A stretch of DNA of 64,000 nucleotides from Mesorhizobium sp. (GCA_004963905.1 SUGL01000013.1:62001-126000), one strand, 5' to 3'; numbered from the stretch's first letter, positions 20,475-32,105 are shown. Numbers and translations: made by a program. Notes: generated by a model not told the origin, from the letters alone.

Positions 20475-20762
20475 TCACTCCTGAATGAATTTGAACAGGC
20501 CGCGCATGACCGTCAGCGTGGCGACGATGAAGACCGGCGGCAGGACGCCGAAGTGGAAACTGCTTTTGGTCATTTCCAGGCTCATCATGCCGCCCGTCTG
20601 GTCGACTTGGGCAGAGCTGGTCGCGACGGTTGCGAGAACAAGCGAAGCGACGCCGCTGAGCATCAGCAGGATCGCATCGAACTTGCCCGTCATGGAGCGC
20701 ACCAGAAAAGCAATCCCGACGGTGGGCGCGACGACAGCAGCCAAGACCCAGAAGGACGGCAT
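20475..20762 (-). CDS. Small integral membrane protein embedded in the pdh operon
   Basis: A 95-residue protein of unknown function. Hydrophobic helices lie at about 4-22, 28-48 and 72-90, separated by a polar loop with DQTGGMMSLEMTKSS. GGGAG-like spacing (GGGAG 8 nt before ATG) supports translation. It begins 12 bp after pdhB and ends 3 bp before pdhC, so it is co-translated with the complex. The protein could tether or sense something at the membrane, but this is only inferred from position. Confidence 0.75.
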   Translation of the reverse strand: MPSFWVLAAVVAPTVGIAFLVRSMTGKFDAILLMLSGVASLVLATVATSSAQVDQTGGMMSLEMTKSSFHFGVLPPVFIVATLTVMRGLFKFIQE

Positions 20763-20774
20763 TGGCGTCGCTCC

Positions 20775-22169
<1,395 letters not shown>

Positions 22170-22184
22170 GTCCTTGCCCTCCCC

Positions 22185-23231
22185 TTAAAGCAGCACGTCG
22201 GTCCAGAGCTCGGACGGATCCGGCTCGGCGTCGTTCTGAGCGAATTCGGCGGCATCGGCGACGACGTCGCGAACCTCCTTGTCGATGGCCTTGAGCTCGT
22301 CCTCGCTCGCCCACTTCTTGTCGAGCAGCCGCACCCTCACCTGCTCGATCGGGTCGTGCTCGGAGCGCATCTTCTGCACTTCCTCCTTGGAGCGGTATTT
22401 CGCAGGGTCGGACATCGAGTGGCCGCGATAGCGATAGGTCTGCATTTCGAGGATCAGCGGGCCGTTGCCGGCGCGGCACCATTCAGCGGCGACGTCGCCG
22501 GCCGCCTTGACGGCGCGGACGTCCATGCCGTCGACCTGGATGCCGGGGATCTTGAACGAGGCGCCGCGATTGGAGAAATCGGTCTCGGCCGATGAGCGCG
22601 AGACGGACGTACCCATGGCGTAGCGGTTGTTCTCGATGATGTAGATCACCGGCAGCTTCCACAGCGAGGCCATGTTGAAGCTTTCGTAGACCTGGCCCTG
22701 GTTGGCGGCGCCGTCGCCGAAATAGGTCAGCGAGACATTCTTGTTGTCACGGTAGCGGTTGGCAAAGGCGAGACCGGTGCCCAGCGACACCTGCGCGCCG
22801 ACAATGCCGTGGCCGCCGTAGAAATGCTTCTCCTTGGAGAACATGTGCATGGAGCCGCCCTTGCCTTTCGACAGGCCGCCGCGGCGTCCCGTAAGCTCGG
22901 CCATGACGCCGCGCGGCGACAGTTCCATCGCCAGCATGTGGCCGTGGTCGCGATAGGCGGTGATCATCTGGTCGCCCTCGACCAGCGCCATCTTCATGCC
23001 GGTGACGACGGCCTCCTGGCCGATATAGAGGTGGCAGAAGCCGCCAATGAAGCCCATGCCGTAGAGCTGGCCGGCCTTCTCCTCGAAGCGGCGGATGAGC
23101 AGCATGTGCCTATAGGCGGAAAGCTCTTCTTCCTTGGTGAATTCGACTGGCTTGGGGGTGGAAAGGACCGACGATTTGCCGTCGGATCTGGATTTGGACT
23201 TGGCAGGCGCTTTTCTGGCGGCGGTGGCCAT
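22185..23231 (-). CDS. pdhA: Pyruvate dehydrogenase E1 alpha
   Basis: A 348-residue thiamine-diphosphate-dependent E1 alpha of the heterotetrameric (mitochondrial) type. The ThDP motif GDGAANQGQVYESFN...IIENN and the phosphorylation-loop region YRGHSMSDP are present. The first 20 residues are Lys/Ser/Ala-rich and probably disordered. It is the first gene of pdhA-pdhB-orf-pdhC; the 175-bp gap to ftsB should hold the operon promoter. Confidence 0.96.
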   Translation of the reverse strand: MATAARKAPAKSKSRSDGKSSVLSTPKPVEFTKEEELSAYRHMLLIRRFEEKAGQLYGMGFIGGFCHLYIGQEAVVTGMKMALVEGDQMITAYRDHGHMLAMELSPRGVMAELTGRRGGLSKGKGGSMHMFSKEKHFYGGHGIVGAQVSLGTGLAFANRYRDNKNVSLTYFGDGAANQGQVYESFNMASLWKLPVIYIIENNRYAMGTSVSRSSAETDFSNRGASFKIPGIQVDGMDVRAVKAAGDVAAEWCRAGNGPLILEMQTYRYRGHSMSDPAKYRSKEEVQKMRSEHDPIEQVRVRLLDKKWASEDELKAIDKEVRDVVADAAEFAQNDAEPDPSELWTDVLL

Positions 23232-23406
23232 GCATCACTCCCTGTTGGCGTCTCTTTGCGGACATTCAGGGAGAGCGACCGTCTCCCCACCGAGTTGAGG
23301 GAGGCTAACACGCAAGGATGCATTGCGCCATGCCGAAAAACGCATGGCTGGCATGCATCTAAGCGATTAGAATCGTTGCAAATAAATACGATTAACCGAA
23401 ATTCGG

Positions 23407-23730
23407 TTATTTCGCAGGCGCGGGCAGCATTATGGTGATTTCGTCGGGCTGGGACAGATTGAGCGCCTTTCGGGCCTGCTCGTCAAGCATGTCCTTTTCC
23501 AGCGTGCCTTCATGCATGAGCTGGACACGACGTTCCAAGTCGACTCTGCGCGCCTTGACGCTGTCGAGCTGGGCCTGCAGTTCGGCGGCCTGGGCCTGCA
23601 GCCGATATTTGGAATAGATGCCGAACTCGCCGTGATAGGCATGGAAGCCGAAATAGGCCAGGAACAGCACGCAGAGCGACGGAATGATCAGCCTGCCGGT
23701 GTTTCTCTGCTTGTGCTGACGTGTCCACAT
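23407..23730 (-). CDS. ftsB: Septum formation initiator FtsB/DivIC family protein
   Basis: A 107-residue bitopic protein: a short basic cytoplasmic tail, one membrane helix at about 14-31 (LIIPSLCVLFLAYFGFHAY), then a coiled coil (LQAQAAELQAQLDSVKARR) and a C-terminal LEKDMLDEQARKAL segment typical of FtsB. It forms part of the FtsQLB divisome complex. The gene between eno and pdhA is the usual alphaproteobacterial position. The ATG at 23730 starts MWTRQHK; longer frames have no similarity. Confidence 0.88.
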   Translation of the reverse strand: MWTRQHKQRNTGRLIIPSLCVLFLAYFGFHAYHGEFGIYSKYRLQAQAAELQAQLDSVKARRVDLERRVQLMHEGTLEKDMLDEQARKALNLSQPDEITIMLPAPAK

Positions 23731-23837
23731 GACCCGAAACCCTCGCTGCCGCGAACGCAGGCGGCTATCCGAATCTTTTCGCCCAATTGTGCTTAATGGA
23801 CGGTTACGACCAGTCGGACGCGAGGTCTGAAAAAGTG

Positions 23838-23864
23838 AAAAGGGCGGGAATGACCCGCCCTTTT
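23838..23864 (-). terminator. Terminator downstream of eno
   Basis: AAAAGGGCGGG and CCCGCCCTTTT form an 11-bp perfect stem with a 5-nt loop, 24 bp after the enolase stop. The A and T flanks make it functional in either direction, but only eno reads into it. Confidence 0.8.
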
Positions 23865-23887
23865 GATGGTTCGAAAAAGAACCCGGT

Positions 23888-25255
<1,368 letters not shown>

Positions 25256-25361
25256 TCATGATTCACGAAGCGCAAATTTCTGTCATCATAAGTCATGCGC
25301 ATGACCGGCCCTTCTGAACTATGATCGGGTTCGCGCGGGGCGAAACAGGAGGAGTTTCGCC

Positions 25362-25484
25362 ATGTCCCAGTTGAGCGGTATCGTGAGTTTGTTCCTGATC
25401 GCGGCGGCGTTCCTGACTTCATGCGACAGTCAGAAACCCCAGCAAAGCTCGATGGAGCTTTCTACCCTCCGCGCGGCCGAGTAG
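25362..25484 (+). CDS. 40-residue predicted lipoprotein
   Basis: A 40-codon gene behind a very strong ribosome binding site (ACAGGAGG, 9 nt before ATG). It encodes a short N-region, a hydrophobic core (IVSLFLIAAAF) and a lipobox LTSC with Cys21, then 19 mostly polar residues (DSQKPQQSSMEL...). A terminator follows 15 bp after the stop. The gene is therefore complete and monocistronic. It resembles entericidin-type or other tiny lipoproteins in size only; no family was recognised. Confidence 0.65.
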   Translation: MSQLSGIVSLFLIAAAFLTSCDSQKPQQSSMELSTLRAAE

Positions 25485-25497
25485 AGGTCCAGAAACG

Positions 25498-25531
25498 CGA
25501 AGGCCCTCGGATTTTTCCGGGGGCCTTTCGA
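25498..25531 (+). terminator. Rho-independent terminator after the small lipoprotein gene
   Basis: AAGGCCCTCGGA and TCCGGGGGCCTT form a stem with one mismatch around a TTTT loop, followed by TCG. It ends the small lipoprotein transcript and faces the convergent PRC-barrel gene. Confidence 0.65.
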
Positions 25532-25553
25532 TTCCTGCCTGCTGACTTGCCGA

Positions 25554-25919
25554 TCAATGCCAGTAGGGCTTTACGTGGTAGTACTGGAAGGACGCTTCGC
25601 GTGCCGCCTCGCCATCGGCGCCGGTCAGCTCGTCGATCGAATAGGCCGGGGCGGCCTTGAGCTGTTCCTTGGTGAAAGGCACGACGTAGCCGCCCTTGTC
25701 CACGTCATAGTCGAGGGTAGCCCACGGGATGGCGTGATATTTCTCGCCCATGCCGAGGAAACCGCCGAAACCAATGACAGCGAACATGATGCCGTTCGAC
25801 ATCTTGTCGAGCATGATATCCTCGACGCTGCCGATGCTGTCGCCTGCGGTATTGTAGACCGACGTGCCGATGACGCGCGAGGCGGCAATGGCTTCGGTAT
25901 GCCCAGACGGGGTGGTCAT
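25554..25919 (-). CDS. PRC-barrel domain protein
   Basis: A 121-residue PRC-barrel protein (PF05239): IGTSVYNTAGDSIGSVEDIMLDK is the classic beta-barrel start, followed by FAVIGFGGFLGMGEKYHAIPWATLDYD. Such proteins are stress-linked in rhizobia and related to the photosynthetic reaction-centre H subunit and RimM barrels; the ligand is not known. The ATG at 25919 follows GAGGAGCACCACA. No signal peptide. Confidence 0.88.
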   Translation of the reverse strand: MTTPSGHTEAIAASRVIGTSVYNTAGDSIGSVEDIMLDKMSNGIMFAVIGFGGFLGMGEKYHAIPWATLDYDVDKGGYVVPFTKEQLKAAPAYSIDELTGADGEAAREASFQYYHVKPYWH

Positions 25920-26003
25920 TGTGGTGCTCCTCTCAAGTTGAAATGCCTGTTTTGACAATGAGGGGAGCGAACGAAGGTTCCAGACTTTCCGCTGGCGCCT
26001 GAT

Positions 26004-26111
26004 CCTAAGGCGCGTCGCGATCTTTCAGATTCGCTCCGTGCGCTTCAGGTTTTTGATTTTGCGCATGTCTTTGTCCCGAAACCGGTTCCCGCTTTCGGGA
26101 GACATGCTTCA
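26004..26111. repeat. RIME-like intergenic palindromic repeat, copy 2
   Basis: Near-identical to copy 1 at 9345: CTAAGGCGCGTCGCGATC, then GCGCTTCAGG, then GCATGTCTTTGTCCCGAAAC with a CCGAAA/TTTCGGG hairpin ending GACATGCTTC. Its right edge meets the dodecin stop codon (complement of TCA at 26109-26111). Confidence 0.85.
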
Positions 26112-26312
26112 ATCGGTGAGGATGAAGGTCACCTTCATGTTGACCCGATAGGCGGAGATCTTGCCGTTCTCGACCACGATCTTCTGGTCCTGGATCCAGG
26201 CGCCTTCGACGTTCTTCAGGGTCTTTGCGGCGCGCGCAATGCCATTCTCGATCGCGTCCTGAAAGCTTTTGTTGGACGACGACGTGATCTCGGTGACCCG
26301 GGCGACAGACAT
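26109..26312 (-). CDS. Dodecin flavin-binding protein
   Basis: A 67-residue dodecin: VARVTEITSSSNKSFQDAIENGIARA and WIQDQKIVVENGKISAYRVNMKVTF match the family across its length, including the flavin-stacking Trp (WIQDQ). Dodecins form 12-mers that store FMN or riboflavin or bind CoA. The ATG at 26312 (MSVARVTE) follows AGGAGGAAGCC. The stop borders a RIME repeat. Confidence 0.92.
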   Translation of the reverse strand: MSVARVTEITSSSNKSFQDAIENGIARAAKTLKNVEGAWIQDQKIVVENGKISAYRVNMKVTFILTD

Positions 26313-26454
26313 GGCTTCCTCCTGCCAAAGCACTCAGTTGCGGAGAAGAGCGTACAGCCGGCGGTTGCCAGCGACAAGCCAGACGAGGTTGCGGGCATGT
26401 CGCCATTGCCAGCCGGCCGCACTGCATGGCAATGTCGTGTCGGGGGAGCTGGGG

Positions 26455-27138
26455 ATGAGCGGACAGCGCGGTCGGCGGCGGGCAACGGTGCAAGCACCGG
26501 CACCAATGGTCGACGCCAACTCTGCCAATGCCTTCAGCGGCTATTTCTTTGCCGGTACCATGTGCCTGATCGGCATTTTGATCGTCTGGTATTTCGAGCT
26601 TCCGCTCAATTTCGACGTCACCGATCGCGAATTCAATCCGCTGATCTTCGTCCCGATCCTGTTCATGCTCATCGCGCTCTACTCGCTGCTGAAGGCGATC
26701 CGCGACACGTTGCGGGTTCGCAAGTTCGGCACGACGACATTGGTCTGCGGGACTGCAATCGCCGGCAGGCGCTTCGAAGGGTCGCTGCGATCAAGCCGCG
26801 ATCTGGCCCCGGGCGGCGATTACAGGGTGCAGCTGCGATGCATCCGCACCTATCGGGTCGGCGGGCCGGTCGTAGTCACCACACAAAAATCGACCTACAA
26901 GGACGAGCTCAGGTGGCAGGAAACGGTGGTCGTGCCGAGCGCGTCGATCCGGTCGAGCGCAGGCATTTCCTTCGCCTTCGAGATACCGCCCGACGCGCTC
27001 GCCTCCAAAGGGCCGCCGATATACGAGCAGGTGCACGGCAATGTGCGATGGATCCTGACCGTCAGTGCTCCCATGCGAGGGCTGGACTACTACGCCGCTT
27101 TCGCCATCGACATGCATAGCGCCGGCCGCAGCGAATGA
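26455..27138 (+). CDS. Membrane-anchored protein of unknown function with beta-sandwich-like C-terminus
   Basis: A 227-residue protein with two hydrophobic helices at about 30-50 and 65-82 and a long C-terminal part rich in beta-strand patterns. The segment SFAFEIPPDALASKGPP and VRWILTVSAPMRGLDYYAAF resembles arrestin-like or DUF3592-associated beta-sandwich repeats; this is pattern similarity only. GGGGGAGCTGGGG precedes ATG 26455; an alternative ATG lies at 26506. It converges on kdsA with 13 bp between stops. Confidence 0.65.
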   Translation: MSGQRGRRRATVQAPAPMVDANSANAFSGYFFAGTMCLIGILIVWYFELPLNFDVTDREFNPLIFVPILFMLIALYSLLKAIRDTLRVRKFGTTTLVCGTAIAGRRFEGSLRSSRDLAPGGDYRVQLRCIRTYRVGGPVVVTTQKSTYKDELRWQETVVVPSASIRSSAGISFAFEIPPDALASKGPPIYEQVHGNVRWILTVSAPMRGLDYYAAFAIDMHSAGRSE

Positions 27139-27151
27139 CGGTCGGACTTGG

Positions 27152-27997
27152 CTAGCGCCCCTTGGCGACGCGGTCGAACGCCATCAGCTTTTCCAGCAAG
27201 GCCGGCATGTCCTTGAGCGGCACCATGTTGGGGCCGTCGGAAGAGGTCGAGTTGTCCGGATCATGGTGGGTCTCGATGAAGACCCCGGCAACGCCGACGG
27301 CGACGGCAGCGCAAGCCAGCGTCGCGACGAAGCGCCGTTCGCCGCCGGAGGAGCCGCCCTGCCCGCCCGGCTGCTGCACGGAATGGGTGGCGTCGAAAAT
27401 CACCGGCGCGCCGATCTCCGCCATGATCGGCAGAGCGCGCATGTCCGACACCAGCGTGTTGTAGCCGAAAGAGGCGCCGCGTTCGGTGACCAGCACGTTG
27501 GCGTTGCCGGAACCGGTGATCTTGGCGACGACGTTCTTCATGTCCCACGGGGCCAGGAACTGGCCCTTCTTCACGTTGACGATCTTGCCCGTCCGCGCCG
27601 CGGCGACAAGCATGTCGGTCTGGCGCGAAAGGAAAGCCGGTATCTGCAGGACGTCGACATGCGGCGCAACGATCGCGCATTGCTCCTCGGTGTGGACGTC
27701 GGTCAACACCGGGATGGAGAACGCCTTGCGCAGATCGTCGAAGATGGGCATCGCCGCATCGAGGCCGGCGCCGCGCGTCGCCGAGAGCGAGGTGCGGTTC
27801 GCCTTGTCGTAGCTCGTCTTGTAGACGAGCCCTATGCCCAGCCGCTCAGTCAGTTCCTTTAGCGCACCGGCCATGTCGAAGGCGTGCTGGCGCGATTCGA
27901 GCTGGCAGGGACCGGCGATCAGCGACAAGGGCGCATTGTTGGCGAAGACGACCTTGCCGACGGTTACCGATGCATTGGGCGCCAGGGGCTCGCTCAT
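27152..27997 (-). CDS. kdsA: 3-deoxy-8-phosphooctulonate (KDO-8-P) synthase
   Basis: A 281-residue KdsA condensing arabinose 5-phosphate with PEP for lipopolysaccharide Kdo. Signature blocks are LIAGPCQLESRQHAFDMA, KTSYDKANRTS, FDATHSVQQPGGQGGSSGG and VFIETHHDPDN. It overlaps the upstream VOC gene by 4 bp, and Eno upstream at 25 kb supplies PEP only in a general metabolic sense. Confidence 0.95.
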   Translation of the reverse strand: MSEPLAPNASVTVGKVVFANNAPLSLIAGPCQLESRQHAFDMAGALKELTERLGIGLVYKTSYDKANRTSLSATRGAGLDAAMPIFDDLRKAFSIPVLTDVHTEEQCAIVAPHVDVLQIPAFLSRQTDMLVAAARTGKIVNVKKGQFLAPWDMKNVVAKITGSGNANVLVTERGASFGYNTLVSDMRALPIMAEIGAPVIFDATHSVQQPGGQGGSSGGERRFVATLACAAVAVGVAGVFIETHHDPDNSTSSDGPNMVPLKDMPALLEKLMAFDRVAKGR

Positions 27998-28869
27998 GGG
28001 ATCTCCCGAAAGATGAAGGCTGCGCCCTGACCGGGCGTCGGCGGCACGACGATCTCGTCGCCGCTCATGTCGTGTTCGATCGCGTTGGCCGCAAGTAGCT
28101 GGGTGGCGGCGGCAATGCTGCGAACCGCAAAGATGATGGCCGCAAATCGCAGATCCGAGGGGCTCCCTGCCGATACGCCAAAGCGCGAGGCAAAAGCGTC
28201 GGGCGTCAGAACGGTCAAAGTCGCGTTGGGCAATCGAATCTTGTCACCGTCGTTCGCGTCCTGACCGGCGGCGGTCGACAGCAGCCTGGCCTGGCTCGAA
28301 GGCCTGTCGCTGACCGCGACGATCTCGATGATGCCGGTCACCCCATTGGCATGCGCCTGCAGAGCCGTACGGTCGATCTTCGGCGCATTGATGCGCTGGC
28401 AGGCGAACAGGAACGAGTCCGTTGCCTTGCTGTCGGCCACGAACGCCAGTTTGAACGATGCCGTGTCGCTTTTGCCCGTGGTGTCGGTGAAGGCGCGCGA
28501 AAAGCCCAGCATGTTGCCGGCCGACAGCCCTGCTTTGACATAGCGCGCATGGTCGGCATCGGCATCGGCGGTTCCGAACACGACTGCGGAGAAGCCCTCG
28601 TCGCCAAGCCTGCTGCGGTAAAGGCGGTCGCGCGCGACGAAGACGTTGCCCTCACTTATCGCCCGATCGGCCGTTTTTTCATCGCCGACGGCCAGCGGCT
28701 CCAGATAGGTGCCGTCAGCGAAAAAGACGCAGGCGTTTTCGGTTCCGAACGGATGGATGCCGGTCGGCGCGGCGACAAAGCCGAGCGACGAAAGGCGCCG
28801 CCTTGCGATATCGAGGCTTCGCGTGGGCAGAACGAGATGGTCGAGCGGATGTGTCGAAGTTTTGATCAT
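27994..28869 (-). CDS. VOC-family (glyoxalase-like, PF13468-type) protein
   Basis: A 291-residue protein. The N-terminus HPLDHLVLPTRSLDIARRRLSSLGF is a typical glyoxalase-like beta-alpha-beta start, with FGTENACVFFADGTYLEPLAV next. The length suggests paired VOC modules in one chain. The reaction is unknown. It overlaps kdsA by 4 bp and probably shares its promoter, though no functional link to Kdo is evident. Confidence 0.8.
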   Translation of the reverse strand: MIKTSTHPLDHLVLPTRSLDIARRRLSSLGFVAAPTGIHPFGTENACVFFADGTYLEPLAVGDEKTADRAISEGNVFVARDRLYRSRLGDEGFSAVVFGTADADADHARYVKAGLSAGNMLGFSRAFTDTTGKSDTASFKLAFVADSKATDSFLFACQRINAPKIDRTALQAHANGVTGIIEIVAVSDRPSSQARLLSTAAGQDANDGDKIRLPNATLTVLTPDAFASRFGVSAGSPSDLRFAAIIFAVRSIAAATQLLAANAIEHDMSGDEIVVPPTPGQGAAFIFREIP

Positions 28870-28948
28870 ACCGGCGCGGTGTGCCCCATTCCGGAAATCG
28901 GTTCAAGGCCCGACGTTCAAGGCATCGATGCAGCGGGTCGCCTTTGGC

Positions 28949-29239
28949 TCAAGCGGCGGCAACGACGTCGGCCGAATAGCGCAGCTCACGCAACGGCTTC
29001 ACCTTGCTGGTCGTCTCCGCATAGATCGGATGCGCCTTATAGGCGGCGAGCGCTGCCTCGTCCTCGAACTCGGCATAGACGACAACGTCGATCGCGTTGG
29101 AAAACAGGTCGACCTTGGTGTTGAGCGTCACCTCGAAATGCTTCGAATGAGGGATATTGCCCAGCGCCTGCAGGCCTGACCGCACGGCCTCCACATCCTC
29201 CCTGCGCCGTACGCTGAAGAAAACGATGTGCCGGATCAA
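28949..29239 (-). CDS. Dabb-domain protein (stress-responsive A/B barrel)
   Basis: A 96-residue Dabb (PF07876) protein: IRHIVFFSVRR at the N-terminus and DVVVYAEFEDEAALAAYKAHPIY near the C-terminus are diagnostic. These form dimeric ferredoxin-like barrels; function in bacteria is mostly unassigned. Initiation appears to be at a TTG (29239) preceded by AGGAGG, so the start codon is unusual but the ribosome binding site is strong. Confidence 0.85.
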   Translation of the reverse strand: MIRHIVFFSVRRREDVEAVRSGLQALGNIPHSKHFEVTLNTKVDLFSNAIDVVVYAEFEDEAALAAYKAHPIYAETTSKVKPLRELRYSADVVAAA

Positions 29240-29343
29240 TCCAGCCTCCTTGATCGACGGATGAGCGCGTTTTGTGGGAGCAAGGCCGTCGCGTCAACCG
29301 GCAACGATGTCGCGCCCTGCCGTCGAGGCGGCAGCGTCGGGTC

Positions 29344-29478
29344 TCAGGCCGCGCCGGTGACGTAGCGTACGATGCGCGACATCTCCCTGACGGTCGCATC
29401 GAGATAGTAGCCGTGGTTGTAGAGGCCGTCCCAGATGAGGAAGAAAGTAATGGCGACGATGACGATCACATAACGCAT
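29344..29478 (-). CDS. 44-residue single-pass membrane peptide
   Basis: A small frame with ATG at 29478: MRYVIVIVAITFFLIWDGLY forms one membrane helix, followed by HGYYLDATVREMSRIVRYVTG, an amphipathic tail. No family recognised. Support is the clean topology and the lack of any alternative gene in 29240-29629; a ribosome binding site is weak. Confidence 0.5.
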   Translation of the reverse strand: MRYVIVIVAITFFLIWDGLYNHGYYLDATVREMSRIVRYVTGAA

Positions 29479-29629
29479 GGCCGAAGCTAGCGCATGTCGC
29501 CGGCCGGAACCAGAGCGCCTTGGCTGCAATTGTCCGAGGTCACTGTTTTTGCGCTTTCAGGTTACTCCTCCGCGGTTTGATGCGAATTCGATGGGTTGTT
29601 AGGCTGGGGATACATAGGAGATTGGACAC

Positions 29630-30067
29630 ATGGCGCTCAAACGGATGGACAACGTAGGGATCGTCGTCGATGACCTCGAAGGAACGATTGATTTCTTTCG
29701 CGAGCTCGGCCTCGAGCTCGAAGGGCGGGCCACGATCGAAGGAGAATGGGCTGGACGGGTCACTGGACTGGGCGATCAGCGCGTCGAGATCGCCATGATG
29801 CGCACGCCGGACGGCCACGGCCGGCTCGAGCTCTCCCGTTTCCTTGCACCGCCTACCGTCGCGGATCACCGCAACGCCCCGGTGAACGCCCTGGGCTACC
29901 TCCGTGTCATGTTCGCCGTGGACGACGTCGACGAGACGCTCGAAAGGCTCCGCAAGCGCGGCGCGCAGCTCGTCGGCGATGTAGTCCAGTATAAAGACGT
30001 GTATCGGCTCTGCTATATCCGCGGACCTGAAGGGCTTCTCATCGGGCTCGCCCAGGAACTCACCTGA
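29630..30067 (+). CDS. VOC-family glyoxalase/bleomycin-resistance-like protein
   Basis: A 145-residue single VOC pair: RMDNVGIVVDDLEGTIDFFRELGLELEGRA at the start, metal-position His/Glu in the strands, and LRVMFAVDDVDETLERLRKRGAQLV in the second half. Proteins of this type include glyoxalases, dioxygenases and drug-binding proteins; the substrate cannot be told. Its base composition and codon use are slightly less GC-rich than its neighbours upstream. Confidence 0.85.
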   Translation: MALKRMDNVGIVVDDLEGTIDFFRELGLELEGRATIEGEWAGRVTGLGDQRVEIAMMRTPDGHGRLELSRFLAPPTVADHRNAPVNALGYLRVMFAVDDVDETLERLRKRGAQLVGDVVQYKDVYRLCYIRGPEGLLIGLAQELT

Positions 30068-30131
30068 ACACAATGCCGAAGAGCGCCCCCCATGTTAGCG
30101 CGCGCGTCTTACAACGGGCCCTGCCGCAACT

Positions 30132-32105
30132 TCAAAGCGTGATGCGGTATTTGGCAAATCCCGCCTCGCCCTCGCCCGCGGGTTCGATCTTCAGCGACTT
30201 GACCTGATCGATGAAATCCTTCGCCCTGGGGCCGGTCTCGAAGACGACGCTGGTTCCGGCCAGCGACGCGAACGACCAGTTGCCGTCAGCCGACGGGTTG
30301 ATCGTGCCCTCGCTGACGACGTAGCGCACGATCACGTCGCGATTGGTGTCGGGAGCCTCGTAGATGATCTTCGAGGCGTTGATTTCGGGGAAATTACCGC
30401 CGCCGCCCGCCCGATAGTTGTTGGTGGCGACGACGAATTTCGCCGCCGGATCAATCGGTTTTCCGTCGAACTTCAGATCGACGATGCGGCTGGAGCCGGC
30501 GTTGGCGATGCCGCCCTTCGAATCGTATTTAGGCGGCTGCGACAGGTCGATCCTGTAGGTGACGCCGTCGATGACGTCGAAATTGTAGGATGGGAAATCG
30601 GTGTTGATCAACGGCTGGTCGGCCTTGCCGGGCTCGATCCTGTTGAAGATGCCGGCCGACATCTCCAGCCATTCCTTCACCTGCGCGCCGGTAATTTCCA
30701 CCGCCCGCACCGTGTTCGGATAGAGATAGAGGTCGGCGACATTCTTGATGGCGATGTCGCCCACCGGGACGTCGGTATAGTAGTCGGCGCCGTTGCGGCC
30801 GCCTGCCTTGAACGGTGCCGCCGCCGACAAGAGCGGCACGTCCTTCCATTGCGTGCTCTTCAATATGTCCTTGAGGTACCAGCTCTGCGCCTGATTGACG
30901 ATCTGCACAGACGGGTCGTCGGCGACCAAGGCGAAATAGGAATAGAGCGGCGCGGACGTCTTGCCGACGGGGCGGCGGACATAGGCGAGCGTCGCCTCGT
31001 GATCCTGCGCGAGCGCCGCGATGATGCGCTTATCGTCGCCGACCTTGGCCTTGTTCTTGTTGTCGACGCGCTCATAGATCGGCCGTGCCTCGGAGGTGGC
31101 CGAGACGATCCGCCATTTCGAGCCGTCGCGCTCCAGAAGCAGGTCGATCAGGCCCATATGCGAGCCCCAGAAGCCGCCCATCACCGCGGGCTTGCCCTGC
31201 AGCGTGCCCTTCTCGGTGTCGACGCCATCCAGCGCCTGGAAATCCTTCTTGCCGGGGAAGACGAGATGCTGGTGGCCGGTGAAGACAGCGTCGATGCCGT
31301 CGACGCCGGCGACGAAGAAGGAGGCGTTCTCCATCATGTCGCCCTGTTTGGTGTCGATGCCCGAATGCGAGAGCGCGATGACGATGTCGGCGCCCTCCTC
31401 CCTGATCTGCGGCACCCAGGCCTTGGCCGCCTCGACGATGTCGCGCGTTTTCACATTGCCTTCGAGGTTCTTCAGGTCCCAAACCATGATCTGCGGCGGC
31501 ACGAAGCCGATGACGCCGATCCGGATCGGCTGCTCGGCGTCCGAGCCGTCCTTGATCTTCCTGTCGAGGATCACATACGGCTTGAGGTAGAGCTTGTCGT
31601 CGCGCGGGTTGGTGGCAAGCGTGGTGCCGCGGATCAGGTTCGCGCAGACGAAGGGGAAATTGGCGCCGGCCAGCACCTTGTCCATGAAAGACAGGCCGTA
31701 GTTGAACTCATGATTGCCGAGCGTCGAGCACTCATAGCCGAGCAGGTTCATGCCCTTCATGACCGGATGCAGGTCGCCGTCCTTCATGCCCTTCTCGTAG
31801 GCGACGTAGTCGCCCATCGGATTGCCTTGCAGCAGGTCGCCATTGTCGATCAGCATGGCGTTGGTGGCTTCCTTGCGCACGGCGTCGATCAATGAGGCCG
31901 TGCGCGACAGGCCCATCGTGTCGTTCGCTTTGTCGGCGTAGTAGTCGTAGGGCAGCAGGTTCACATGGATGTCGGTCGTTTCCATGATCCTGAGATGCGC
32001 CTGGTTGGCCTGGGCGCGGGCGGAGAACGGGTGCAGCATGATCAGCGCCCCGCTGGCGGCGGCGCTGGCCAGGAACGAGCGACGACTGACGAACGGTTGT
32101 GACAT
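30132..32105 (-). CDS. cpdB: Periplasmic 2',3'-cyclic-nucleotide 2'-phosphodiesterase/3'-nucleotidase
   Basis: A 657-residue CpdB-like enzyme. A twin-arginine signal (SRRSFLASAAASG, hydrophobic core, ARA-QA cleavage) sends it folded to the periplasm. The metallophosphatase domain shows IMETTDIHVNLLPYDYY and GNHEFNYG metal motifs; the C-terminal 5'-nucleotidase domain contains TNNYRAGGGGNFP. It salvages phosphate and nucleosides from cyclic nucleotides. No partner gene adjoins. Confidence 0.93.
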   Translation of the reverse strand: MSQPFVSRRSFLASAAASGALIMLHPFSARAQANQAHLRIMETTDIHVNLLPYDYYADKANDTMGLSRTASLIDAVRKEATNAMLIDNGDLLQGNPMGDYVAYEKGMKDGDLHPVMKGMNLLGYECSTLGNHEFNYGLSFMDKVLAGANFPFVCANLIRGTTLATNPRDDKLYLKPYVILDRKIKDGSDAEQPIRIGVIGFVPPQIMVWDLKNLEGNVKTRDIVEAAKAWVPQIREEGADIVIALSHSGIDTKQGDMMENASFFVAGVDGIDAVFTGHQHLVFPGKKDFQALDGVDTEKGTLQGKPAVMGGFWGSHMGLIDLLLERDGSKWRIVSATSEARPIYERVDNKNKAKVGDDKRIIAALAQDHEATLAYVRRPVGKTSAPLYSYFALVADDPSVQIVNQAQSWYLKDILKSTQWKDVPLLSAAAPFKAGGRNGADYYTDVPVGDIAIKNVADLYLYPNTVRAVEITGAQVKEWLEMSAGIFNRIEPGKADQPLINTDFPSYNFDVIDGVTYRIDLSQPPKYDSKGGIANAGSSRIVDLKFDGKPIDPAAKFVVATNNYRAGGGGNFPEINASKIIYEAPDTNRDVIVRYVVSEGTINPSADGNWSFASLAGTSVVFETGPRAKDFIDQVKSLKIEPAGEGEAGFAKYRITL

